NCBI RefSeq assembly: GCF_018402175.1
Contig: NZ_JAGYJK010000008.1
Location: 23,487 to 87,486 of the forward strand
Direction: 5' to 3'
DNA: 64,000 bases
From: Yoonia sp.
GTDB taxonomy: Bacteria > Pseudomonadota > Alphaproteobacteria > Rhodobacterales > Rhodobacteraceae
Shown here in pieces: positions 45,693 through 53,198 of the stretch. Below the pieces are notes generated by a model. The model was not told the DNA's origin. It saw only the letters and a program-made list of their open reading frames with translations, and searched no databases. Position 1 is the stretch's first letter, and each line of letters starts with the position of its first letter. The translations under genes and the position numbers were made by a program.

Positions 45693-45892
45693 TAGCAGAG
45701 AAAAAGGCGCCTCGCATGATCTGTGGTGATTGCAAGCATCTAGGCGTTACGTATCAGCGGCATAATCCGTGGAAATGTGACCGCTTTGGTTTCAAGTCCA
45801 GAGAATTGCCTGCACGCGTTGTGCTTCAAACAACTGGCACAGAATGTGCATTCTACACACCTAAAGCACCCATTGTGCGCAAGTCCAATTAG
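45689..45892 (+). CDS. Small four-cysteine protein of unknown function
   Basis: A 67-aa protein starting MIAEKKAPRMICGDCKHLGV. It has a CxxC pair followed by NPWKCDRFGF and a fourth Cys in TGTECAFY, a spacing compatible with a structural zinc site. No signal peptide or membrane helix. ATG 45689 overlaps the previous stop (ATGA). Longer in-frame starts exist but lie inside the upstream gene. Confidence 0.55.
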   Translation: MIAEKKAPRMICGDCKHLGVTYQRHNPWKCDRFGFKSRELPARVVLQTTGTECAFYTPKAPIVRKSN

Positions 45893-45906
45893 CAGGATAC
45901 CGAAGT

Positions 45907-46737
45907 ATGGCCGCTCGTTCACCAAAGTTTGCAGATAGCCCGGATCTGGATCAAAGCATTCAGATCGCTCTTGATGCTGCTGAAGCCTCGATGGATGTAA
46001 CTGCCGAATTCGAACGCATTTCGGCTCAGTTCGAGCAGACTGTGAGTGCGGCCCAGCGTCTGGAGAAAACGTCCCGCATTGCGCTGATGGTTGGTGGCAG
46101 TGTGGCGGTGTTCGCAGTACTTCTTATGGGCATGATCTGGCAAAGATCGTCTTCTGGTTTGGAAAGACTGAGTGCAACGAATACAGAATTGCTGACCATC
46201 CTGGCAGAGAATGTTTCTACGATGGATGAGAAATTAGCTCCTATTGTCGCAATAGATTCGCAAATGGCGCAGCTGCGTGGCGAGCTTACATCGTTGAACG
46301 AAAGTGTGTCGGCCGTAGCGCAGGCCTTGGACGACACATCTGCATTTAAGGCGGATCTGACGGCCATGACGGAGATGCTCTCGGCGCTCGATACGTTGGA
46401 GAATGCGCAAATGCGGTCCGATGCGGTACAGCAGGAAATTGGTGACCGGATCGCAACCCTGAATGGAGAGTTGGCTATGAATGTGTCCACCGTCATGCGA
46501 GATACATTTGCGGCACAATCAGATGCTTTCGCGGAAATGATCACCAGCATGTCGCAGGCTGCTGATGCAACTGGCAACAGTGCGAACACCGAAGAATTTG
46601 CCAAAATCAAAGAACAGATGGAAACGCGTCTGCAAGAGATCGCGCAGCGGGTCAACAGACTACAGGCGGGATCCTCTGCGGCCACTGGCACGCAGTCTCC
46701 ATCCAGACAAGACCCTGATATCATAAAGTTTCCGTGA
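45907..46737 (+). CDS. Bitopic membrane coiled-coil protein, possible MotF-like motor component
   Basis: A 276-aa protein with an ~55-residue cytoplasmic N-terminus, a single membrane helix (IALMVGGSVAVFAVLLMGMI, about residues 58-77), and a ~195-residue coiled-coil periplasmic part (LTAMTEMLSALDTLENAQM and similar heptads), ending in a short disordered tail. R. sphaeroides has a bitopic protein, MotF, encoded near the flhB end of its Fla1 cluster and needed for motor rotation; topology, size and position fit, but I cannot confirm homology. Its stop overlaps the next gene (GTGATGG). Confidence 0.5.
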   Translation: MAARSPKFADSPDLDQSIQIALDAAEASMDVTAEFERISAQFEQTVSAAQRLEKTSRIALMVGGSVAVFAVLLMGMIWQRSSSGLERLSATNTELLTILAENVSTMDEKLAPIVAIDSQMAQLRGELTSLNESVSAVAQALDDTSAFKADLTAMTEMLSALDTLENAQMRSDAVQQEIGDRIATLNGELAMNVSTVMRDTFAAQSDAFAEMITSMSQAADATGNSANTEEFAKIKEQMETRLQEIAQRVNRLQAGSSAATGTQSPSRQDPDIIKFP

Positions 46738-47495
46738 TGGTTAAGGGTAACGTGCCGGACGAGACTGTTGTAGAAGTAACCCCGCCCGGTCCCCTCAAGC
46801 TCGTCAAGATAAAAGGGACCGCCTTGCAGCGGGAGTTTTTTCTTCAGGCGGACGATGTGATTGTTGCTGTGAATGGGAAACATTGGTCCCAAATCGGGTC
46901 TATCGAAAATACGGTCAGGACTGCGCTAGATATGACAGGACGGCCGATCCTCGCGACTGTGGTCCGAGACAAGAACATGTTTTCTGTTTTTTTGTCCAAA
47001 CCTTTTCCGAAAGGTTCACCTGTGCTGGCTGGTGATGAAGCGCAGGAATTCAATGAATTCAAGCCTTCAATGGCAATCGAGCATATTAGAACACTCAGCA
47101 ATTATTCAATTCTGGCAGACGGGCAAAATGAAGCTGATGTTCTTGAAATGCGGAAATCGCTTCTTGCAATGATATTTCCGCCTTTATGGCTCATTGGTCG
47201 CCGGCTGTGGGAGCCATTGGCGGCTTTCACCTGTGCGATTATGACAGCGTTTGTTATCCATCAGTCACTGGGACTGCTGATCTATTTTTTCATGTGTGTC
47301 TACGTTGGAATACGCCAGGTCCCGCTTGGGCTTTTGTCCATGCAACGGGAAGGCATGAGGCGGCGTATGGTCGTTGCTGCCCGTGACGAACAGGAGGCGC
47401 AGTTGATCGCCTTGCGTTTCAACGAGAAATTAAAGTTCAAATTCACAAGCAAAGAGAAAGTGAATGGTCTGGCGATCGATGTGGAGATTGTGTGA
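46737..47495 (+). CDS. Unknown membrane protein with PDZ-like N-terminus
   Basis: A 252-aa protein. The N-terminal part (LQADDVIVAVNGKHWSQIGS and PILATVVRD) resembles a PDZ-type peptide-binding fold, though there is no signal peptide. Two adjacent hydrophobic helices (WEPLAAFTCAIMTAFVIHQS and LGLLIYFFMCVYVGI) lie near residues 155-195, followed by a basic C-terminal part with RREGM-type MQREGMRRRMVVAARDE. It continues the post-flhB gene string. I recognise no named family. A GTG three bases upstream is an alternative start. Confidence 0.5.
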   Translation: MVKGNVPDETVVEVTPPGPLKLVKIKGTALQREFFLQADDVIVAVNGKHWSQIGSIENTVRTALDMTGRPILATVVRDKNMFSVFLSKPFPKGSPVLAGDEAQEFNEFKPSMAIEHIRTLSNYSILADGQNEADVLEMRKSLLAMIFPPLWLIGRRLWEPLAAFTCAIMTAFVIHQSLGLLIYFFMCVYVGIRQVPLGLLSMQREGMRRRMVVAARDEQEAQLIALRFNEKLKFKFTSKEKVNGLAIDVEIV

Positions 47496-47798
47496 ATGAC
47501 GAACGCACCCATGGATTCTTCGGATAATGCAGACCAGTCTCGGGTGGCGCCAAAGGTGCGTCCCCGGTCAGCAAGGAAAAGTTGCCAGCGCTGTATGGTC
47601 ATCCGTTTGTTTCTTATTGCTGCTGCATGTATAGCAATTCTGCAGATTATCGCGCCCAGTACGTTTGCGATTCTGCAGGGGTTAGGCCCGCTTACCCTGT
47701 CAATCATGTTTGTCGGGGGTTTCGGTGTCATTTCCGTCATAAAAAGCGTTACGGAACATTTAACCACTCGGGCCGACGATTCTGAAAGCCAATCGTAG
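47496..47798 (+). CDS. Small unknown two-helix membrane protein
   Basis: A 100-aa protein with a hydrophilic, basic N-terminus, a CQRC pair, and two membrane helices (MVIRLFLIAAACIAILQIIA and LTLSIMFVGGFGVISVI). It starts directly after the previous stop and ends the post-flhB string. No family recognised. Confidence 0.5.
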   Translation: MTNAPMDSSDNADQSRVAPKVRPRSARKSCQRCMVIRLFLIAAACIAILQIIAPSTFAILQGLGPLTLSIMFVGGFGVISVIKSVTEHLTTRADDSESQS

Positions 47799-48049
47799 AA
47801 TACGAGATCAGATTTCTGCCTGCTCTTTCGGGTTGTACAAATACCTTTAGAATATCTTTCGAGGTTTTGAAAACACTATTTGCTCAGGGCCGACCACTGC
47901 GCGCAACAGCCATTCGTTGTGTTAAATAAGCAAATTCCGCGCCAACTGAATAGAAGTGACCTAAAGAGGTTGATTCGTTCTGAAAGATAGCGTCCGGCCT
48001 TAACCGTTTTTCGTTAATAAAGTATTAACGAAACGAGAGGATTATCCTC
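47799..48049 (+). promoter_or_regulatory. rpoN upstream region
   Basis: A gene-free stretch of 251 bases between the post-flhB genes and rpoN. Apart from the palindrome at 48009-48033, I see no sigma-54 or sigma-28 type site, so rpoN is probably read from a housekeeping promoter here. Confidence 0.4.
48009..48033 (+). promoter_or_regulatory. Palindrome with CtrA-type TTAA-N7-TTAA before rpoN
   Basis: TTTCGTTAAT (48009-48018) and ATTAACGAAA (48024-48033) are perfect inverted arms around AAAGT. Inside, TTAA at 48014-48017 and 48025-48028 are exactly seven bases apart, the consensus for the response regulator CtrA. The site ends 16 bases before the rpoN ATG and four bases before its GAGG. Confidence 0.55.
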
Positions 48050-49396
48050 ATGCTACACATGACTCCTAATGCGCATCTTGCGCAAAAGCAGTCTCTGGTT
48101 TTTACGCCGCAGCTTCAGCAAGCGATCAAACTGCTGCTTTTCAATAATTTGGAGCTGTCGAACTACGTAGAGAAGATTGCAGAAGAGAACCCCTTTGTAG
48201 AGGTCGAGCTGCCAGAAATGCGCTTTTCAGCGCCGCGCATTATGGCTTCGTCGCAAAGGGACGCCTCTTTTGATCCGATCAGCCTGTTGGCCGATAGGTC
48301 TGATCAAGGCTTTGCGGCGCAACTTTTTGCGCAGGTCGATGATATCCTGACGGAACAATCGGAACGCGCCATCGGCTATGCGATCGCTAGCCATGTGGAC
48401 CCTTCCGGCTGGTTGGCGATCCAAACACCTTTGCTTGCCGACAATCTTGGCGTGGACGACGCGTGTATTTGCACTGTTCTACGCAAGCTTCAATCGGCAG
48501 AGCCAGCTGGTTTGTTTGCGAGGAACTTGGCAGAATGTCTGGCCTTGCAGATCGCAGCGGACGACCCCGATCGTCTGGCTTTGTTGATTGTCATGCAAAA
48601 TCTTGTGCTGGTCGAACGCGGTGCGATACCTGAATTGCGCCGTAAGATCGGATGCTCGGCTGAAGACGTAAAGCGGCTTTTGCGCCGCTTGCGAGAGTTT
48701 AATCCAAAACCAGGCCTTGCGCTGTCGGATGATGTGATGATGTCGGCACGTGCCCCGGACATTCTTGCCGCGCGCGGTCAAGATGGCGAATGGTATGTGG
48801 AACTGAACGGTGCGACCTTGCCTATTTTGAAAGTCGACGAGGTGGAAGGCCGGCGCGTTCGCAAGCTTGTCAAGCATGACAGCGATCAGGCTTATGTGCG
48901 CGACACTTTAGGGAATGCGCGGTGGTTAAAGCGGGCGATTGCGCAAAGAAATGAGACAAGCATCAAGGTTGCGGCAGAGATCGTACGCTTTCAGAAAGCC
49001 TTTCTTGAACACGGTATGCAACATATGCGGCCGCTGAAGCTTAAAACCGTCGCAGATGCCGTTGGACTGCACGAAAGCACCATCAGCAGGGTCACATCGT
49101 CGTTGATGATGCAGACGCCGCAAGGGTCGTTCCCACTCAAGACGTTTTTTAGCACGGCCATTGAACTTGATGGTACGGATGAGGGCGTATCGGCTCGGAT
49201 GGTGCGTGAGAAGATCCGTAACCTGATTGGCGCTGAAAACCCTTCAGGGCCGTTGAGCGACGAATTTATCGCACAGAGTTTGCAATGTGAAGGTCTGAGC
49301 ATTGCGCGGCGGACGATCGCCAAGTACCGCAAGCTCGACAAGATTCCGTCTTCGTCGCAGCGGCGCAGATCCTATCGTCTTCGACCTGCTGTCTGA
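48050..49396 (+). CDS. rpoN: Sigma-54 factor RpoN, flagellar-cluster copy
   Basis: A 448-aa sigma-54 with the Gln-rich activator-interacting N-terminus (QSLVFTPQLQQAIKLL), a core-binding region, a helix-turn-helix (VADAVGLHESTISRVTSS) and the RpoN box as ARRTIAKYRKL near the C-terminus, followed by IPSSSQRRR. GAGG lies nine bases before ATG 48050. R. sphaeroides uses a dedicated RpoN2 for its Fla1 genes, encoded with the flagellar cluster; this gene's place among flagellar genes suggests the same. It is not next to the usual hpf/ptsN neighbours of a housekeeping rpoN. A hairpin follows the stop. Confidence 0.92.
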   Translation: MLHMTPNAHLAQKQSLVFTPQLQQAIKLLLFNNLELSNYVEKIAEENPFVEVELPEMRFSAPRIMASSQRDASFDPISLLADRSDQGFAAQLFAQVDDILTEQSERAIGYAIASHVDPSGWLAIQTPLLADNLGVDDACICTVLRKLQSAEPAGLFARNLAECLALQIAADDPDRLALLIVMQNLVLVERGAIPELRRKIGCSAEDVKRLLRRLREFNPKPGLALSDDVMMSARAPDILAARGQDGEWYVELNGATLPILKVDEVEGRRVRKLVKHDSDQAYVRDTLGNARWLKRAIAQRNETSIKVAAEIVRFQKAFLEHGMQHMRPLKLKTVADAVGLHESTISRVTSSLMMQTPQGSFPLKTFFSTAIELDGTDEGVSARMVREKIRNLIGAENPSGPLSDEFIAQSLQCEGLSIARRTIAKYRKLDKIPSSSQRRRSYRLRPAV

Positions 49397-49406
49397 CCAG
49401 AAAGAT

Positions 49407-49439
49407 GCGGCTGCCCGTTGCGTCATGGCGAGCAGCCGC
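49407..49439 (+). terminator. Hairpin after rpoN
   Basis: GCGGCTGC (49407-49414) pairs with GCAGCCGC (49432-49439). It lies ten bases past the rpoN stop and could also serve the converging istB. No T-run follows. Confidence 0.5.
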
Positions 49440-49468
49440 CCGCCTTTATGGCGATAAACGCAAATGCG

Positions 49469-50278
49469 TTATCGACTTGCCGGATGTGCAGGCCTGCTAA
49501 GCAGGCGTCCAAAGCTTGGCTTTGTGCTGGGCGCATCATTCTTCTCTTCGGCTGGTGCTTTGCGCATTGATACACCGGCAAGGTCGAAACGATAGGCTTG
49601 GTGAACAAGCCGGTCCAGAATAGCATCGGCCAGGGTTGGGTCAGCAATAATGTCATACCATTTTTCGATGGGAAGCTGACTGGTGATCACGGTTGACTTA
49701 CGCTCGTACCGCGCGTCAACGATTTCCATCAGATCGCGTCGTTGTGCGGGTGTCATCAGGTCTGGGCCCCAGTCGTCCAAGATCAGCACGTCTGTACGCT
49801 TGATTTTGCCGAAAAGCCGATCGTAGGTGCCGCCCTGTTTCGCACTTGCGAGCTCGGCAAACAGCTGCGGCATGCGGAAATACATGACACTTTTGTCCAG
49901 CTTGCACGCCTCATGTCCCAAAGCACATGCCAGAAAAGATTTTCCAACGCCGCAGGGGCCGGACATCAGAACGGTGCGGTGTGTCTCGATCCAGGCAGTG
50001 CCACGCAAAACCTCGAAAGCTGCGCGATCAAGGGTTCGTTCAGCCATGTAATCGACTTTGTCCATGGTCGCCTCGGGTTCGCGTAACCTGGCGGCCCGCA
50101 AACGACTTTGCAGACGCTTTGCATCACGGATTGATTTTTCCCGCGCCACCATATGGGCAACCCATTGCGTCGGGTCTTGTGGTGAGTTGGCGGTCTGTGC
50201 TGCCAATTCGGCAAAAACATCTGCCATGCCGTCAAGTTTCAGCGCGCGTAGCGCCTCATAAGTAGCGTTTGTCGACAT
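49469..50278 (-). CDS. istB: IstB-like ATPase of an IS21-type element
   Basis: A 269-aa AAA+ ATPase of the IstB/DnaC-like family, the helper protein of IS21-type transposition. It has the IstB N-terminal helical domain (LKLDGMADVFAELAAQT), Walker A GPCGVGKS followed by FLACALGHEACK, Walker B region DVLILDDWG and the C-terminal TSQLPIEKWYDIIADPTLAD and ILDRLVHQAYRFDL block. Length is normal and the frame intact. The upstream partner is not a full istA but a chimeric gene, so the element looks non-autonomous. It lies in the flagellar cluster between rpoN and motB. Confidence 0.9.
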   Translation of the reverse strand: MSTNATYEALRALKLDGMADVFAELAAQTANSPQDPTQWVAHMVAREKSIRDAKRLQSRLRAARLREPEATMDKVDYMAERTLDRAAFEVLRGTAWIETHRTVLMSGPCGVGKSFLACALGHEACKLDKSVMYFRMPQLFAELASAKQGGTYDRLFGKIKRTDVLILDDWGPDLMTPAQRRDLMEIVDARYERKSTVITSQLPIEKWYDIIADPTLADAILDRLVHQAYRFDLAGVSMRKAPAEEKNDAPSTKPSFGRLLSRPAHPASR

Positions 50279-50290
50279 CTGGATATCCTT

Positions 50291-51094
50291 TTAGTGAAAG
50301 TGTTTGGCGCCGCGTATATTGCTATGAGCGATGATATTTTCGTTCTCTGCTTCGTCGGTAGTTGCCGCGTCTTGGTCCAAAATTGCGACGATCGACAAAA
50401 GCGTGCAGTCCCCCATTTCAAGCGTGATCCTGCAGGCGCGCTCCAGCATCTCTACACCACAGGCCGTCGAGAGAGCGAGCATATCCTGTGACACATACCC
50501 AGAGTCGATATCCGCCGGCACAGCGTCCAATATGACCGTCAGTGCCGCGTCGATATGCGGGCCTAGCGCGCGCACCTTTTCTACATCCGATTCCTCGGAT
50601 GCGGTTTGTGTGATGGCCGCTGTCGGCTGTTCAACGTCAAGCGGCAGTGGCGCGGGCAGCATGGTTTGCAAAACCGGATGTGGTGCAAGCGAAGGCGCTG
50701 GTTCACTCAGCTTGGCCGATAGTCTCCGAATCCGGTCCCGGATATCCTGCCGGTGCTGTCGCCGCAGTTCTGCGAATATGTCGCCGCCTTCTGCAATTGT
50801 CTTTCTGTTTTCTTGTGCCGCTTCGCGTGCCTCAGCCAGTGACAGCGTCAGAAAAGACCCCAGTTCGATCTCGCGCCGTTTCCCGTCGATCATGATCCGC
50901 TGCAGCCAGACTCTGTCCCCGTTGGCGCGAGACTTCAGAAATACACCAGCGGTCCAGCCTTGCTGGTCCGACTTTCGTTTCGTGAATCGCGCATGCTGCG
51001 CAGATGGGACGCCACCAAGCCCGGCAAGTTTCAGCTTGTTCAACATGACGCTTTGTCTACCCTCGATAAATTGCGCTGTATCGCTTTGCCTCAT
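50291..51094 (-). CDS. Chimera of integrase arm-type DNA-binding domain and IstA C-terminus
   Basis: A ~267-aa protein with two recognisable ends. The N-terminal part (about residues 20-90) has WLQRIMIDGKRREIELGSF and LSLAEAREAAQENRKTIAEG, the arm-binding domain found at the N-terminus of tyrosine integrases (DUF4102-like). The C-terminal ~95 residues resemble the tail of IS21-type IstA: ALGPHIDAALTVI, MLERACRITLEMGD, and a final NIRGAKHFH comparable to the NLRGPDYFH-type end. No tyrosine-recombinase or DDE catalytic core lies between, only a Pro/Ala linker. istB follows 12 bases downstream, as in IS21 elements. The start may be ATG 51094 (just after the motB stop) or ATG 51046. Confidence 0.6.
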   Translation of the reverse strand: MRQSDTAQFIEGRQSVMLNKLKLAGLGGVPSAQHARFTKRKSDQQGWTAGVFLKSRANGDRVWLQRIMIDGKRREIELGSFLTLSLAEAREAAQENRKTIAEGGDIFAELRRQHRQDIRDRIRRLSAKLSEPAPSLAPHPVLQTMLPAPLPLDVEQPTAAITQTASEESDVEKVRALGPHIDAALTVILDAVPADIDSGYVSQDMLALSTACGVEMLERACRITLEMGDCTLLSIVAILDQDAATTDEAENENIIAHSNIRGAKHFH

Positions 51095-51098
51095 AGCA

Positions 51099-52334
51099 CT
51101 ATTGTTCAAATTCGATTTCAAGTTCTATTCTGCGATTACGTTCGCGGCCTTCGGCTGTAGCATTATCTGCGACAGGCTTCGTTTCGCCAAAGCTAATCGC
51201 AGACATTTCACGTCCTGGTGCTGGAATACTTGCTTCGATTTCTTGTACGACGCTTGCCGCACGTGCTGCGGCCAGGTCCCAATTATCCCGATACAGGGCG
51301 CCAAACGAAATAGGCACATTATCCGTGTGTCCGGACACAATGACCTTGCTCGTGGGGTCCACTGTGACCGCTGCGAGCTCGTCAATAATGCCGCGGGCTA
51401 GCGGTGTCAGATCGGCCGACCCCGATGGAAATGCGCCGCCCGCGCCAAGGTTGACAAAAACCTTGCCGTCACGCTGTTCGACTGTCACCAGCCCTTGTTC
51501 GATTTCATCCTGCAAATTGGCGCGCAATTGGGCTTCGGCCTCCTGCGCCTTTTCAGTCGCGCGTGCCATCTGGCTAAGCGCTTCGTCCAATGTTGCGCCG
51601 CCGGATTCTTGTTGCTGGCGTTGGATTTCTGAAACCATCGAAATCAGATCATTCAGCGTCTCGTCCAGCCCGCCAAATAGAATCTCTTGTTCGGCCTTTC
51701 CTGTCGCAAGACCTGCAATCTCTATGGCTTGCCCCACACGTTGGAATTTCTCGATCAGTTCCTGGGGCGAGGCATCCTCGGCATTCATGTCGACGGCAAC
51801 CTTTCCATCAACGATTTCGGCTTCGATGTTGACCGCTGTGCCGATCTGCTCCAACGCTGCGGCCAGTTTTTCCGCGTCCGACATATTTTCGTTATCGGCG
51901 ATATTCTGCGCTGTTTCGCCGCCAAGCCCATCGGCATCCGTCTCACCCTCGAGCTGCTTGTCCTCGCCGTCCATATCCCGGTTGTCGGTGGGAATTTTCA
52001 ATTCCGGTTCCTTGATTTCGGTCGTCTCCTGGGTCATCTCTTGCGTCACAGATGGCGCTGGCGAAGGGCTGAAGTTCATTTCAAGAACGGTCGTTCCCTT
52101 AGGTTGCTCAACAACGGGAATCACCTGCTGCACGCCAAAAGAGTCCCTGAGCGACCCGGAAATCTGCTTGAATTTTGGGACGTTCATTTCAGCAAATGAC
52201 AACAGCAGCACAAAAAATGCCATGAGCAGTGTGGCGAGATCGGCAAAGGTTGCCATCCATGCTGGCGCACCAACCGGAGGGCACTTTGGACATTCCTCGG
52301 CCTGCTCTTCTTCAGCTTCGACTGCTTCAGCCAT
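51099..52334 (-). CDS. motB: Stator protein MotB (PomB-like)
   Basis: The 411-aa protein anchors the stator to peptidoglycan. One membrane helix near the N-terminus (WMATFADLATLLMAFFVLLL) holds the ion-binding Asp, and the OmpA-like peptidoglycan-binding domain is at the C-terminus (VIVSGHTDNVPISFG and RNRRIELEIEF). The segment CPPVGAPAWMATFADL, then LSFAEMNVPKFKQISGSLRD, is closer to the sodium-type PomB of Vibrio than to E. coli MotB. A long acidic linker makes it larger than usual. It is co-transcribed with motA. R. sphaeroides stators look PomAB-like but are proton-driven, so the ion cannot be read from this. Confidence 0.92.
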   Translation of the reverse strand: MAEAVEAEEEQAEECPKCPPVGAPAWMATFADLATLLMAFFVLLLSFAEMNVPKFKQISGSLRDSFGVQQVIPVVEQPKGTTVLEMNFSPSPAPSVTQEMTQETTEIKEPELKIPTDNRDMDGEDKQLEGETDADGLGGETAQNIADNENMSDAEKLAAALEQIGTAVNIEAEIVDGKVAVDMNAEDASPQELIEKFQRVGQAIEIAGLATGKAEQEILFGGLDETLNDLISMVSEIQRQQQESGGATLDEALSQMARATEKAQEAEAQLRANLQDEIEQGLVTVEQRDGKVFVNLGAGGAFPSGSADLTPLARGIIDELAAVTVDPTSKVIVSGHTDNVPISFGALYRDNWDLAAARAASVVQEIEASIPAPGREMSAISFGETKPVADNATAEGRERNRRIELEIEFEQ

Positions 52335-52361
52335 CCGGCAAACTTTCCTGTTGGGGCTTAA

Positions 52362-53123
52362 TTATGCCGCGTCGAGCTTTGCCTGCATCTTCGGGGGAAG
52401 GTTCGAGGCCATTTGATCCTGAATATTGCGCGGGGACTCGCCTCTCGCGATATTGCGTAACCCGAGAATGACCATCTCTCGGTAAATGACTTCATAGGCC
52501 GTGTAGCCTTCCAATTTCGTCAGAAGCGGACCGAACAGCACGTTGGCAACGATTGCCCCGTACATTGTTGTGAGCAATGCGACCGCCATAGCGGGACCAA
52601 TCGCCTTTGGGTCGGACATGTTGCCGAGCATTAACACTAGACCGATCAACGTTCCGATCATGCCCATCGCGGGGGCTAGATCGACCCAAGCTTTGACGCA
52701 AAGTTGATTGGCTTCATGCCGGCTTTTCATGGCTTTGAGTTCGGCTGTCAATTGCTTGACAAGTTTTGTCTCATCCGCGCCATCAACCAAAAGCTGCATC
52801 CCTTTTTCAAAAAATTTGTCTGGTACAGGCTGTCCCTCAAGCGCCATCATGCCATCTTTACGCGCGACGCCGGCAAGTTCGACCATACGCTCGACCAGGA
52901 CATTTTGCTTTTTTACGGGAGGCAGGAATGCCTTGGCCATCGCGCCAAAGCTGCCTAAAAAGGTTGGAAGTGGCGCCGTATACATAACAGCAAAGAATGT
53001 TCCACCAATCACGATCAAGATAGAGGGGACATCGACGAACGGGGCAACGCCGCCACCGACGATCATGGCTCCGATGATCATTGCAAAGCAACCAACTAGT
53101 CCAAGCAGGGATGCGATATCCAT
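52362..53123 (-). CDS. motA: Stator protein MotA (PomA-like)
   Basis: A 253-aa four-helix membrane protein that forms the stator channel with MotB and contacts FliG. MDIASLLGLVGCFAMIIGAM is the first helix; DLAPAMGMIGTLIGLVLMLG and DPKAIGPAMAVALLTTMYGA match the PomA-type family. ATG 53123 is chosen over an in-frame start 30 bases upstream because it gives the conserved start. A consensus sigma-54 promoter lies 38-53 bases upstream on the same strand. Confidence 0.94.
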   Translation of the reverse strand: MDIASLLGLVGCFAMIIGAMIVGGGVAPFVDVPSILIVIGGTFFAVMYTAPLPTFLGSFGAMAKAFLPPVKKQNVLVERMVELAGVARKDGMMALEGQPVPDKFFEKGMQLLVDGADETKLVKQLTAELKAMKSRHEANQLCVKAWVDLAPAMGMIGTLIGLVLMLGNMSDPKAIGPAMAVALLTTMYGAIVANVLFGPLLTKLEGYTAYEVIYREMVILGLRNIARGESPRNIQDQMASNLPPKMQAKLDAA

Positions 53124-53146
53124 AGTATGTCTCCCAATAAAGCGGT

Positions 53147-53163
53147 TCGGCACACTTAATGCA
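53147..53163 (+). promoter_or_regulatory. Possible sigma-54 promoter of the DUF1566 gene
   Basis: TCGGCACACTTAATGCA has GG (53149-53150) and GC (53161-53162) at exact N10 spacing. Its GC dinucleotide is the same two base pairs used by the motA promoter on the other strand. The DUF1566 gene starts 36 bases downstream. Confidence 0.65.
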
Positions 53164-53176
53164 AAGAAGATGCCAA
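53160..53176 (-). promoter_or_regulatory. Sigma-54 promoter of motAB
   Basis: Minus-strand TTGGCATCTTCTTTGCA has GG (53174-53173) and GC (53162-53161) at exact N10 spacing, matching TTGGCA-N5-TTGC. It overlaps the rightward sigma-54 promoter at 53147-53163. Confidence 0.87.
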
Positions 53177-53198
53177 GTAGTACTTTGAAAGGAATGAG

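Noticed and set aside
48000..48017. TTAACC at 48000 as part of a second CtrA site before rpoN
   Set aside because: Its distance to the next TTAA is 10 bases; only the 48014-48028 pair fits.
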